Assembly: GCA_963733145.1 (NCBI GenBank)
Contig: CAVTCJ010000004.1
Location: 62,001-126,000 of the forward strand
Source of the DNA: JAHIKV01 sp963733145
Lineage (GTDB): Bacteria > Planctomycetota > Planctomycetia > Pirellulales > Thermoguttaceae
Length of the DNA: 64,000 bases
Direction of reading: 5' to 3'
In this document: positions 1 through 8,172 of the stretch, piece by piece
Numbering within the stretch: the stretch's first letter is position 1
Layout: each line of letters begins with the position of its first letter
Position numbers and translations under genes: made by a program
The notes under the pieces: model-generated
Seen by the model: the letters and a program-made list of their open reading frames with translations, nothing else
Database searches by the model: none
What the model was told of the DNA's origin: nothing

Positions 1-257
1 TCGTGGATAAAGGCGAGGCCGAGGTCATTGCCTTGGCGAAGGAGCGCGACATTCGAGTAATACTGGATGATCAGCAGGCACGGGCCATCGCGGCCGATTT
101 GAATCTGCGCGTGATCGGCACGCTCGGCTGCATCTTGAAAGCAAGACAAATCGGTGAGTTGGAAGCGGTCAAGCCGTTAATCGAACGATTGGAGCAGGCG
201 GGGTTCTTCCTCAGCGCAGCGCTCAAGGACGAAGCGATCCGGTTGGCCGGCGAGTGA
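1..257 (+). CDS. DUF3368-type PIN-like toxin, C-terminal part (5' end outside window)
   Basis: The reading frame is open to the left edge of the window, so only about the last 85 residues are present. The segment begins with the conserved 'DKGEAEVIALA' motif, followed by 'ILDDQQAR', 'GTLGCILKARQ' and a C-terminal amphipathic helix. This order is typical of the C-terminal half of DUF3368 proteins, PIN-domain relatives usually paired with a small upstream antitoxin (not visible here). The GTG at 3 is an internal codon of the motif, not the start. The likely role is a nuclease toxin of a toxin-antitoxin pair, inferred from the family only. The acidic residues in GEAE and LDD fit the PIN metal site. 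Confidence 0.75.
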   Translation, partial: VDKGEAEVIALAKERDIRVILDDQQARAIAADLNLRVIGTLGCILKARQIGELEAVKPLIERLEQAGFFLSAALKDEAIRLAGE

Positions 258-316
258 AAGAGGTGAAATCGCACGTGCGACTCGCGTGAATGCCCGAGGG
301 CCGTTAACGGCCCTTG

Positions 317-527
317 TCCGCTTAAGCGGTATTAGGCCCGGCGTTAACGCCGGGTCGGGCGGATGCAACGACTTTTTTCGATTGATGATATGTTGATGTT
401 GTCAGCCCGGTTTACCGGGCTCCTGCTAACCGCGCGGGCAGGAGCCGCGTAAACGCGGCTGACAAACGCGATATTAAACACATAGCCAACCCGGCGTGAA
501 CGCCGGGCCTAATACCGCTAAAGCGGA
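317..527. repeat. Nested intergenic inverted repeats
   Basis: Bases 317-355 and 489-527 are near-perfect reverse complements about 39 nt long, built around CCGCTTTAGCGG and CCCGGCGTTAACGCCGGG. Between them, 401-463 forms a second hairpin set (GTCAGCCCGG...CCGGGC and GCGCGGGCAGGAGCCGCG...GCTGAC). No coding signal is visible between 258 and 682. The structure is cruciform- or REP-like; it could act as a bidirectional terminator or transcript stabiliser, but there is no U-tract. Confidence 0.7.
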
Positions 528-682
528 AACGCCCGTGAACGGGCGTCAAAGCGGCACAGATAACATCCATCGGATAACAAAAATACTAGAACGACACATT
601 AACTGACAAAACAAAAGAATTCCGTTGCATATCCCAAACATCTCTCTCCCTCAAAATTGTCCGGTATTCGAGAAGGCAAGCC

Positions 683-1187
683 ATGCCAAACCAACAGAAG
701 TATCCTGATGAGTTGCTTTTCCGGTCTGGCCCGAGTTACTGGCGAGTATCATGGATATACAACATCGCTTGGCTCAGCAGCGATGTGGATGATCTCCGCT
801 CCACTATTATTTCCAGCAGAAACCGGTGGAATGATAGTATTATCCGTTGGAATTGGCATCATGATTTTTCTATTATTTGCAACTCTCCACAGTTGCGCCG
901 ATTGGAGAAATCGAGAGCTCCAGAGAACAATCCGAGAGAGTAGTAGCGATAATTCTCTGATCCAAACTCGTGTATGCCCAAGGTGTGCCGAATCCATAAA
1001 AGCAGCAGCCTTGGTTTGTCGGTATTGCGGATGCGAATTGCAGTCACTTCCTTCGCCTTCACCTAGCCACGCTACTGGATTATCTGGGAGTTCTACTACT
1101 TCGACAACTCCCGATGTCTTTCCGGCGCAGAAATCCCAAAGGAAGATCCAAAACGTGATGCCGGCTCAACGTTCGATATTGCCATAA
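683..1187 (+). CDS. Membrane protein with C-terminal zinc ribbon (frameshifted)
   Basis: The C-terminal half, in the frame ending at 1187, has one strong hydrophobic helix (around GGMIVLSVGIGIMIFLLFA) followed by the zinc-ribbon signature 'CPRCAESIKAAALVCRYCG', two CxxC knuckles typical of UPF0547/zinc-ribbon tails. The best start is the ATG at 683, behind GAGAAGG, which gives MPNQQKYPDELLF and a 'DELLFR.GPSYWR' opening like small PH-domain membrane proteins. That frame differs from the zinc-ribbon frame, so an indel near 760-800 is needed to join them. Alternatively the gene starts in the zinc-ribbon frame at a TTG at 657. Function unknown; it sits among toxin-antitoxin debris. Confidence 0.4.
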
Positions 1188-1366
1188 GTGAAGCATTGGG
1201 TGAGAACAAGACCAACACATGAGTGAGTCCGCCAAATGGAACATAACACACAGCAGAAACAACAGTGTCTATGTTGTCGTTACCACTTGCCAACACATGG
1301 TCCCTGTATTTGTCCTTTATGTAACCATTGCTTCCAAGGCAATGGGTGGGATGGAGTTGATGTGCA

Positions 1367-1909
1367 TTGCGCGCAAAACACGAGAATGTAATACAATATG
1401 AAACCTTTTGGTCATCATTATGTGATATGCACCGCAGGTATGGATTATTTCCCAATAAAGCTGAGGCGGCAATTCAGCTACAGTCAGGGGCCAATAGGAG
1501 CAGCGAGAACAATGTTTGCCTTCCAAGCGGTTATGCCCAACTGTTGGAAGACCTCAAACGCCGCATCCGGCAAACTCAAGTCAGAGCGGCGAGGGCCGTG
1601 AGTAGGGAGTTGATCCGGCTGTATTGGGACATCGGAAGGAAAATTGTCCATCGACAGGAACAGGAAGGTTGGGGGGCCAAGGTGATCGACCTTTTGGCGA
1701 CCGATCTTCGGAAGGCGTTTCCAGGGCAGGGAGGCTTTTCGCGGGCCAATATCCATCGTATGCGGGCGTTATATCTTGCTTATACGAAAGAACTTGCAAA
1801 TGTCTCACAGCCTGTGGGACAATTGACGGCTGAAACTGTCCCACAACCTGCGCAGCAAGGAAAGGGAGACTCCGCCAATTGTCGCGCAGGCTGCACGACA
1901 ATTGGATAA
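1367..1909 (+). pseudogene. DUF1016 (YhcG-type) N-terminal domain fragment
   Basis: From about 1523 the product reads 'LPSGYAQLLEDLKRRI', then 'RELIRLYWDIGRKIVHRQ', 'GWGAKVIDLLATDLRKAFP' and 'GFSRANIHRMRALYLAY'. This is the well-conserved N-terminal domain of DUF1016 proteins (YhcG family, RMUC/PD-(D/E)XK-like nucleases linked to restriction and defence islands). The family's C-terminal nuclease domain is absent: the protein ends after about 180 residues in low-complexity text, and mntA begins 47 bases on. The start codon is unclear because the first ~50 residues are not family-like. I read it as a remnant whose 3' half was deleted. Confidence 0.6.
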
Positions 1910-1955
1910 GGAATCCAACAAGTTGTTGGAGAAAATGCTTGTGGGAGAGATCGCA

Positions 1956-2258
1956 ATGAATCAACACAAATTGGTTGCCAAAGACGCCATCGCCGATTTC
2001 TGCCGACGACACCATATCCGCAAACTGTCGCTGTTTGGTTCCGTGCTGCGAGACGACTTCCGGCCGGATAGCGACGTCGACGTGCTGGTGGAGTTCGAGC
2101 CGGGACACGAACTCGGCTTCGAGATAATTGATGTTGAGGAGGAGTTGTCTCATCTCTTCGCCGGGCATCCCGTTGACATCGTGCAAGACAAGTACATCTA
2201 TTGGAGGTTGAAGGACCGAATCCTTTCCAGTGCGGAGGTTCAATATGCGCAAGGATGA
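1956..2258 (+). CDS. mntA: MntA-type minimal nucleotidyltransferase antitoxin
   Basis: A 100-residue protein starting at ATG 1956 with GGGAGA seven bases upstream; an in-frame ATG at 1902 has no ribosome site. It shows the polymerase-beta-type nucleotidyltransferase signature 'LFGSVLRDDF' followed by 'DSDVDVLVEF', where GS and the DxD pair bind nucleotide and metal. Known MntA proteins neutralise the HepT nuclease by adding AMP to a tyrosine beside its catalytic motif. It overlaps hepT by 14 bases, the usual arrangement of this type VII toxin-antitoxin pair, so translation is probably coupled. The assignment is firm. Confidence 0.88.
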   Translation: MNQHKLVAKDAIADFCRRHHIRKLSLFGSVLRDDFRPDSDVDVLVEFEPGHELGFEIIDVEEELSHLFAGHPVDIVQDKYIYWRLKDRILSSAEVQYAQG

Positions 2259-2607
2259 TTTGGTATATGTAGGCCACATGTATGAAACGGCCTGCTCGAT
2301 CCTCTCAAAAATCTCCGGCATTTCGCGCTCGGATTTCGACGACGACGAGAATTTGCGGATCGCCGTCGCTCACCTCATTCAGAACATTGGAGAATCCGCC
2401 CGCAGAACCTCCCCGGATTTTCAGCAAGCGCATTCCGAAATTCCTTGGAACAAGATCATCGCCATGCGCCATAAGGTGGTGCATGATTATTTGGAAATCA
2501 ACTATGACATTGTGTGGCAAACCGCGACATTGAGCCTTCCGCCGCTGCTAACCAAACTGGAAACGCTATTGCCCGACGATGACCCCGCGAAGGAGAACCG
2601 ACAATGA
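2245..2607 (+). CDS. hepT: HepT-like HEPN ribonuclease toxin
   Basis: A 120-residue alpha-helical protein starting at ATG 2245, inside the 3' end of mntA. The motif 'RHKVVHDY' near residue 80 matches the HEPN/HepT catalytic RX4HXY pattern: Arg and His cleave RNA, and the Tyr is the expected AMPylation site of the partner MntA. 'HLIQNIGESARR' and 'PWNKIIAMRHKVVH' are also characteristic. Toxin activity and mntA neutralisation are known for the family and inferred here. Its stop overlaps the start of the next gene, a sugar isomerase, by ATGA, so the pair may be co-transcribed with a metabolic operon, which is unusual for a toxin-antitoxin module. Confidence 0.85.
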   Translation: MRKDDLVYVGHMYETACSILSKISGISRSDFDDDENLRIAVAHLIQNIGESARRTSPDFQQAHSEIPWNKIIAMRHKVVHDYLEINYDIVWQTATLSLPPLLTKLETLLPDDDPAKENRQ

Positions 2608-3659
2608 CCGACAACCACTCGAACAACTACCCTAAACTTCACAACGCCGCCTGGCCGGGCGTGGTCGGCAAGGGCGAGGGAAGCGAACCGCCGATCGGGC
2701 TCGATACGATGCTCGACCTGACCGCCGCGGCCGAGGTGGACGGCGTCCGCTTCGACGGCATCGACCTGTTCCTCTTCGATCCGCACGTCAGCATCGACGC
2801 CGATGACGGAGAATTGAAACGGCTGGCCGACATAAGCCGGACGCGAAACCTGGAAATCGGCAGCGTCGTGGCGCCCGTCTGGCCGCCCACCGGCGGCGGA
2901 TCGGCGATGGGCGACGCGAAAGAACGAGAGAAGTTTCTGGGCCAGGTGGAAAAGGCCTGCCGCATCGCCGAAAAGCTCCGCGAACTGGGCGTCCGGCCGA
3001 ACGGCGTGGTGCGGATCGACTCGGCCTGCGGCGTAGAGCAATGGGCCGACGACCCGGAAGCCAATCAAAAACGCATCGCCGAGACCTTCCGCGAGTCCTG
3101 CCGGATCGCCGAGGACCACGGCGAACGGCTGGCCGCCGAGGGCGAAATCTGCTGGGGCGGCATGCACAGTTGGCGGCGGATGCTGCAACTGCTCGAAATG
3201 GTCGATCGCCCGAAAACGCTCGGCTTTCAGGCCGACATGGCCCACACGCTGCTGTATCTGCTGGGTCACAACGCCCCGGAGGACGCCCTGCTGCCGCCGG
3301 ACTTCGACTGGAGCGACGAGGAGCGATTCTACGCGGCCTACGCCGAACTGGCCGGGAAACTGCGGCCCTGGACGATCGATTTCCACGTCGCCCAGAACGA
3401 CGCCACGGTCCACGGCAGCGGCTCGCACGACAAGACCGGGCGGCACTGTTTGGCCACGGACCAGAACGGCAAGCTGGACATTCCCCGCTCGGCCGGCTAC
3501 TGGCTCCGCGACGGCGCAGGAGAGCCGACGAAGCGGATTCGCCACCTCTGCTGGGACGGCTGCATGTTTCCCAACGCCGTGATGACCAAGCGCGAAACCT
3601 GGAACGACATCCTGCGGGCAATGATCGCCGTCCGCGACGCACACGGCTGGAAGGAATAA
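2604..3659 (+). CDS. Xylose-isomerase-like TIM-barrel sugar isomerase/epimerase
   Basis: The 351-residue product reads as a TIM barrel of the sugar phosphate isomerase/epimerase superfamily: 'VRFDGIDLFLFD' and 'EIGSVVAPVWPP' on early strands, 'AAEGEICWGGMHSW' with a metal-ligand Glu, 'GFQADMAHTLLYLLG' with Asp and His, and 'WTIDFHVAQND' with His. The exact substrate cannot be read. It starts at the ATGA overlapping hepT and is followed after 3 bases by a RhaT-like permease and then a GH29 fucosidase, suggesting use of a deoxy sugar such as fucose or rhamnose. Cytoplasmic. An L-rhamnose/L-fucose isomerase-like role is inference from context. Confidence 0.78.
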   Translation: MTDNHSNNYPKLHNAAWPGVVGKGEGSEPPIGLDTMLDLTAAAEVDGVRFDGIDLFLFDPHVSIDADDGELKRLADISRTRNLEIGSVVAPVWPPTGGGSAMGDAKEREKFLGQVEKACRIAEKLRELGVRPNGVVRIDSACGVEQWADDPEANQKRIAETFRESCRIAEDHGERLAAEGEICWGGMHSWRRMLQLLEMVDRPKTLGFQADMAHTLLYLLGHNAPEDALLPPDFDWSDEERFYAAYAELAGKLRPWTIDFHVAQNDATVHGSGSHDKTGRHCLATDQNGKLDIPRSAGYWLRDGAGEPTKRIRHLCWDGCMFPNAVMTKRETWNDILRAMIAVRDAHGWKE

Positions 3660-3662
3660 CCC

Positions 3663-4730
3663 ATGGACGTTTTCACACTCTCGATTGTTCTGATTCTGTT
3701 GTCCGGCTTTTTTCAAGGGACATTCGGCCTGGGCATGAGGCGCTTCGCGCCGTTGGCCTGGGAGGCGTTCTGGCTGATATTTTCGATCGTCGGCATGATC
3801 GTCCTGCCGACGATTTGGGCGGTGGCGGCCGTGCCGGACCCCTGGGGCGCGATTGCCTCCGTCGGCACGCTTACCGTATTCAAGGTGATGTTTTTCGGGG
3901 CCTGCTGGGGCGTCGGCGCGCTGATGTTTGGCCTGGCGGTCAACTATCTCGGCGTCTCGCTGGCCTACGGGGTGACGATGGGACTGGCCGCGGTAATCGG
4001 TTCGATGGTTCCGCTGCTGCAAAAGGGGAACCTCTCGGCCGACCGGGCGACGATCGCCATCCTGCTGGGCAATCTCGTCATGGTGATCGGCGTGGCCATC
4101 GCCACTTGGGCGGGAATCGACCGCGACCGGCTCCAGGCTGCCCGCGGAAAACCGATCGCCGGCATTCAGACGGGCCGGCTGTTCTGGATCGGGCTGTTCT
4201 TCTGCGTTTTCAACGGCGTGGCCGCGGCGCTGCTGAACATCGGCTTCAATTACGCCGCGCCGATCGCCAATGCGGCCATTGAGCAAGGCGCGACCTTCGA
4301 GCCGGCGGCCCGCGCCGCCCTGGCCCGAAACGCCAGCATCGTGCAATGGGTGGTGCTTTTCTGGGGCGGCGTCATCGTCAACGTCGGCTACGTCGCGTTT
4401 CTCCTCGTGCGGAACAAGAGCTACCGCAGCTATTGCACCCGCGGGGCTTCAAAAGGATACTTATGGGCGTTGGCGACCACGGTGATGTGGTTCCTGGCCC
4501 TGGCGTTTTACGGGCAAGGCGCGGCGCTGATGGGCGACCGGGGCGTGGTTATCGGCTGGACCATGTTCTTGGCCCTCTCGCTGGTCGTCAGCAACGCCTG
4601 GGGCATCCTGGGCGGTGAATGGAAGGACGCCCCGCGCCCGCTGGCCATAATTATCTTTGGAAACGTCGTGTTGGTCGCTTCCGCGATCTTGTTGGGTTAC
4701 GCCAATAGTTTGCAGCAGATCACCAGTTGA
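3663..4730 (+). CDS. RhaT-family sugar:proton symporter
   Basis: A 355-residue membrane protein with about ten hydrophobic helices spread over its length and few charges between them. The start 'LLSGFFQGTFGLGMRRFAPLAWEAFW', the segment 'LAVNYLGVSLAYGVTMGLAAVIGSMVPLL' and the C-terminal 'GEWKDAPRPL' match the L-rhamnose-proton symporter (RhaT) family and its wider relatives. It lies 3 bases after the isomerase gene and overlaps the upstream extension of the fucosidase gene, so the three are probably one transcript. The family moves L-rhamnose with protons; the actual sugar here, rhamnose, fucose or another, is not determined by sequence reading. Confidence 0.82.
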   Translation: MDVFTLSIVLILLSGFFQGTFGLGMRRFAPLAWEAFWLIFSIVGMIVLPTIWAVAAVPDPWGAIASVGTLTVFKVMFFGACWGVGALMFGLAVNYLGVSLAYGVTMGLAAVIGSMVPLLQKGNLSADRATIAILLGNLVMVIGVAIATWAGIDRDRLQAARGKPIAGIQTGRLFWIGLFFCVFNGVAAALLNIGFNYAAPIANAAIEQGATFEPAARAALARNASIVQWVVLFWGGVIVNVGYVAFLLVRNKSYRSYCTRGASKGYLWALATTVMWFLALAFYGQGAALMGDRGVVIGWTMFLALSLVVSNAWGILGGEWKDAPRPLAIIIFGNVVLVASAILLGYANSLQQITS

Positions 4731-4744
4731 AAGGAGCCTCACTC

Positions 4745-5848
4745 ATGATGGAGCCTACGACCCGTCGCGATTTTCTCGCCCGGAGCGCCTTGGCCGTCGG
4801 GGCCGCGGGGCTGGGCGCTTCGGCTTCTCAGGCGGCGGACGATGTCCCCGCCTCCGAGAAGCGCGGCGACCAGCGCCTCTCGCTCGAACAAGTCAAAAAG
4901 TGGGAGTCGCTCGCCTACGGCATGTTCATCCACTTCGGCATGAGCACCTACGACGGCAGGGAGTTGTCCGACGGCAAGGCCCCCGCCGCGCTCTACGCCC
5001 CCGACAAGCTCGACGTGGACCAATGGGTCGCCGTGGCCCGGGACTCGGGCATGAAGTACGCCATCCTCTGCGCCAAGCACGTCGCCGGCTTTTGCCTCTG
5101 GCCGAGCAAATGGACCGACTACACCGTGGCCGTCAGCGGCAACAAGACCAACGTGGTGGAGAAGTTCGTCGATTCCTGCAAGCGGCGCGGCGTGCTGCCG
5201 GGCTTCTACTACTGCTCGTGGGACAACCACAACCGCTTCGGCAGCAAGACGCCGTCGGACGGAGGGCGTCCGGGGGCCTCGATGTGGTTTCCCGACAAGC
5301 AGTTGCCCTACGACGAACTGCCCGCCTTCACCACCTCGCTGTATCAGAACTTCCAAACGGCGCAGGTGACGGAGTTGCTCACCCAGTTCGGTCCGGTGGC
5401 CGAGATGTGGATCGACATTCCGGTCGTGCTGGGGCGCGGCTACCGCGAGTCGCTCTACGCGCATATTGCCAAGCTCCAGCCGGAGACAGTTGTCATGATG
5501 AACAACGGCATCACGACGGGCGAGAACTTCAAGGCGGCGAAGTCCTGGCCGAGCGATCTGATTTCCATCGAGCGCCGGCTGCCGCCGCCGTCGGGCCATC
5601 GGAAGTGGCGGACTATCGAGGGCCGGGAGTATTATCTGCCCGGCGAGGTCTGCGAAACCATCGGCAAGGAGTGGTTTTTCGTCGCCGGCGACAAACCCCG
5701 GCCGGACACCGAGTTGCTGAAGCTGTATCGGACGTGCCGCGAGCGGGGCGTGAACCTGCTGCTGGACGTGCCCCCGGACAAACACGGCCTGATACCCGAA
5801 TACGACGTCGCCGCGCTGGCCCGTCTGGCGAAAAACGCGAATTTGTAA
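4745..5848 (+). CDS. GH29-type alpha-L-fucosidase, Tat-exported
   Basis: I start at ATG 4745, preceded by AAAGGAG at suitable distance; this exposes a twin-arginine signal 'TTRRDFLARSALAVGAAGLGA' ending near 'SQAAD'. The mature part has 'WESLAYGMFIHFGMSTYDG', 'GMKYAILCAKHVAGFCLWPS', 'VLPGFYYCSWDNHNRF' and 'VAEMWIDIP', the usual order of the GH29 barrel; Asp224 in 'WID' sits where the family nucleophile lies. About 367 residues means the catalytic barrel only, without the C-terminal beta domain common in longer GH29 enzymes. It probably releases fucose in the periplasm for the permease and isomerase encoded just upstream. Confidence 0.82.
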   Translation: MMEPTTRRDFLARSALAVGAAGLGASASQAADDVPASEKRGDQRLSLEQVKKWESLAYGMFIHFGMSTYDGRELSDGKAPAALYAPDKLDVDQWVAVARDSGMKYAILCAKHVAGFCLWPSKWTDYTVAVSGNKTNVVEKFVDSCKRRGVLPGFYYCSWDNHNRFGSKTPSDGGRPGASMWFPDKQLPYDELPAFTTSLYQNFQTAQVTELLTQFGPVAEMWIDIPVVLGRGYRESLYAHIAKLQPETVVMMNNGITTGENFKAAKSWPSDLISIERRLPPPSGHRKWRTIEGREYYLPGEVCETIGKEWFFVAGDKPRPDTELLKLYRTCRERGVNLLLDVPPDKHGLIPEYDVAALARLAKNANL

Positions 5849-5886
5849 ACACCTAACACTTCAACTGTTTGTTGCCCCAAAGGGGC

Positions 5887-6057
5887 AGCCGTTCTCCCAG
5901 CCCAGGGCGCCGCCCTGGGGACGCGGGTGAACGTAAAGATTGTGTCGGCCCAACGGGCCAACCCTTCGTCCTAATGAACGGTTGGCCCGTTGGGCCGGCG
6001 TGGAATTGATGCGACCGCACATTCCCCAGGGCGTTGCCCTGGGCTGGGAGAACCGGC
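5887..6057. repeat. Intergenic double palindrome
   Basis: Two nested inverted repeats fill most of the gap between the fucosidase and the next oxidoreductase. The outer arms, 5887-5920 and 6024-6057, pair around GTTCTCCCAGCCCAGGGC; the inner arms, 5944-5961 and 5978-5995, are an 18-nt perfect pair CGGCCCAACGGGCCAACC. No T-tract follows, so a simple terminator is not indicated. No gene is seen in 5849-6159. Confidence 0.7.
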
Positions 6058-6159
6058 GGGCCTTTGGCCCTACATCGACTGATTTGCGGCTCTTTCGAAA
6101 AATATGTCGCAAACCACTGAAATAGATCCTTTTCACAAACCATCAGGAGCAAATTTGTC

Positions 6160-7326
6160 ATGTCGAAACCCTTGAACGTCGGCGTTATCGGCTGCGGCTT
6201 CATGGGCCGCGCCCACTCGAACGCGTATTGCCAGGTAAACCACTTTTTTCACAGCGAGCGCCGCCCGGTGTTGAAGGCCTGTTGCGCCCGGCCGGAGGAG
6301 AAGGACAAGCTCGAGCAATTCGCCAAGACCTGGGGCTACGAGTCGATGGAACTCGATTGGAAGAAGCTCATCGCCCGGCCGGACATCGACCTGATCGACG
6401 TCTGCGTGCCGAACTTCATGCACCACGACGTGGTCATTGCCGCGGCCGAGGCGGGCAAGATGATCGTCTGCGAGAAGCCGCTGGCGATGGATCTCCGGGA
6501 AGCCGAGGAGATGGCCGAGGCGGTCGAAAAGGCCGGCGTGGCGAACATGGTCTCGTTCAACTACCGCCGCGTGCCCGCCATCTCGCTGGCCAAGCAGATC
6601 ATCGACGAGGGGCGCATCGGCCGGCCGTTCCACTACCGCGCCGTGTACAACCAGGACTACACCATCTCGGCCGACGTTCCGCAGGGCGGGATGGCCCTCT
6701 GGCGGCTCGACGCCCGGGTGGCCGGCTCCGGCGTCACCGGCGACTTGCTGGCCCATTCGATCGACACCGCCCAGTGGCTCAACGGACCGATCCAGCGCAT
6801 CGTCGCCCACACCGAGATCTTCGTCAAGCAGCGGAAGCACGCCGAGACGGGCAAGCTCGAGCCGGTGACCATCGACGACGCCTGCATGTTCCTGGCGCTT
6901 TTCGCCAACGGCTCGTGCGGCACGTTCGAGAGCACCCGCTACGCCCGCGGCAGGAAAAACTACAACACCTTCGAGCTCAACGGCGAGAACGGCTCGGTCT
7001 TCTTCGACCTCGAAGATCCGCACATCCTGCAATACTTCCGCTACACCGATCCGGCCACGGGCAAGAAGATCGAGGACCATCTGACCGGCTGGCAGCGGAT
7101 TCACGTGACCAACTTCGAGCATCCGTACATGCGTCACTACTGGGTGCCGGGCTGCACGATCGGCTACGAGCACACGTTCATCAACGGATTCGCCGACTTC
7201 CTCGCCAGCCTGGACGGCGGGCCGGAGTTCCATCCCACCGTCCGCGACGCGCTCCGCACGCAGCGGGTTTGCGACGCCGTGCTGGAGAGCGCGAAAACCG
7301 GCCAGTGGGTCGATATTCCGGCATAA
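6160..7326 (+). CDS. Gfo/Idh/MocA-family NAD(P)-dependent oxidoreductase
   Basis: The 388-residue protein opens with 'LNVGVIGCGFMGRAHSNAY', a Rossmann GxGxxG nucleotide site, followed by 'DIDLIDVCVPNFMHHDVV' and the family hallmark 'IVCEKPLAMD', whose EKP lysine takes part in catalysis. The C-terminal half has 'GVTGDLLAHSIDTAQWL', the second family motif. A good ribosome site (CAGGAG) precedes ATG 6160. Family members oxidise or reduce sugars, cyclitols or sugar-like rings; the substrate here is unknown. It is the first of three paralogues in the window (others near 10.2 and 33.0 kb) and lies between sugar isomerase genes, so a role in uncommon sugar catabolism is likely. Confidence 0.88.
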   Translation: MSKPLNVGVIGCGFMGRAHSNAYCQVNHFFHSERRPVLKACCARPEEKDKLEQFAKTWGYESMELDWKKLIARPDIDLIDVCVPNFMHHDVVIAAAEAGKMIVCEKPLAMDLREAEEMAEAVEKAGVANMVSFNYRRVPAISLAKQIIDEGRIGRPFHYRAVYNQDYTISADVPQGGMALWRLDARVAGSGVTGDLLAHSIDTAQWLNGPIQRIVAHTEIFVKQRKHAETGKLEPVTIDDACMFLALFANGSCGTFESTRYARGRKNYNTFELNGENGSVFFDLEDPHILQYFRYTDPATGKKIEDHLTGWQRIHVTNFEHPYMRHYWVPGCTIGYEHTFINGFADFLASLDGGPEFHPTVRDALRTQRVCDAVLESAKTGQWVDIPA

Positions 7327-7416
7327 AGCCGCTTGCGGCTTCGCAAAGTTGCCAAAATAAGGCCACAACCTTTTTATTGCACAGCCGAGGGCGACTGTGC
7401 TACACTTCGAGATTGT

Positions 7417-8128
7417 ATGAACTATTTCGCCCACGCCCTGCCGTTTCTCGACCGGCCGCTGTTCGTCGCCGGGGCGTGTGTGCCCGATTGGCTGACCGTG
7501 GCTGACCGGCCGCTGCGGCTGCGGCCGAGGCACGCCGAAGCGTTCCTCGACGACGCGGACCCCGGCGTGGCGGAAGTGGCGGCCGGCGTGCTGCAACACC
7601 TCGGTGACGACGCCCGATTCCACAAGACCCGGGCCTTCGCCGAAACCTCACTCGAACTGGCCGTCTTGGTGCGCGACGCCCTAGCCGGCGACGGCGGCAT
7701 GCGTCCGGCCTTCCTGGGCCATCTGCTCGTGGAACTCCTGCTCGACGCGACCCTGATCGCCGACGACACGGCCCGGCTGACGCAGTATTATCAACTGCTG
7801 GACGATTTGGACGCCGGGCAAATCGAGGCGGCGGTCAACCGCATGGCCCCGCGCCCTACCCGGCAACTGGCCTGGTTTATCGAGTCTGTTTCGCCGGGAA
7901 CGGGTCTTGTGGGATTATCTCGAAGATGGCACACTAATGAGGCGGCTGGGCCAGGTGATGCGGCGGGTGCGGCTCGATCCTTTGCCCGACCGCCTCGCCG
8001 CCGTTCTGCCGCCCGCGCGGAAAATGGTCGCCGAGCGACGGGATGCGCTGTTGGATAAAATCCATGCGCCGGCGATTACCGATCAATGCGAAACCGCAAG
8101 CGGCATGGACGACATAACAAGATTCTAG
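7417..8128 (+). CDS. Conserved planctomycete protein of unknown function (frameshifted)
   Basis: The N-terminal part, from ATG 7417, begins 'MNYFAHALPFLDRPLFVAGACVPDWLTV', with a row of His/Asp positions ('VLQHLGDDARFHKTRAF', 'FLGHLLVELLLDATL') that could bind metal. Around 7885-7895 the frame changes: the continuing text 'LWDYLEDGTLMRRLGQVMRRV' followed by 'LPDRLAAVLPPARKMVAERR' is in another frame and ends at 8128. Together they make one all-helical protein of about 235 residues. It faintly recalls ACP phosphodiesterase-like all-helical proteins in opening 'MNYxAH...', but I would not name an activity. A single indel explains the break. Confidence 0.6.
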
Positions 8129-8172
8129 CTGCTATTCACTGACCACTAGCCACTAACCACTTATCCACCATC

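Noticed and set aside
2502..4346. A 614-codon open frame on the minus strand opposite the isomerase and permease genes
   Set aside because: It mirrors GC-rich codon structure of the plus-strand genes, has no ribosome site and reads as Arg/Gly/His-rich text without any motif; the plus strand carries clear family motifs.
5849..6159. Palindromic gap checked for tRNA, riboswitch or small RNA
   Set aside because: Arms are pure inverted repeats of GC-rich text with no cloverleaf, CCA end or known riboswitch consensus.
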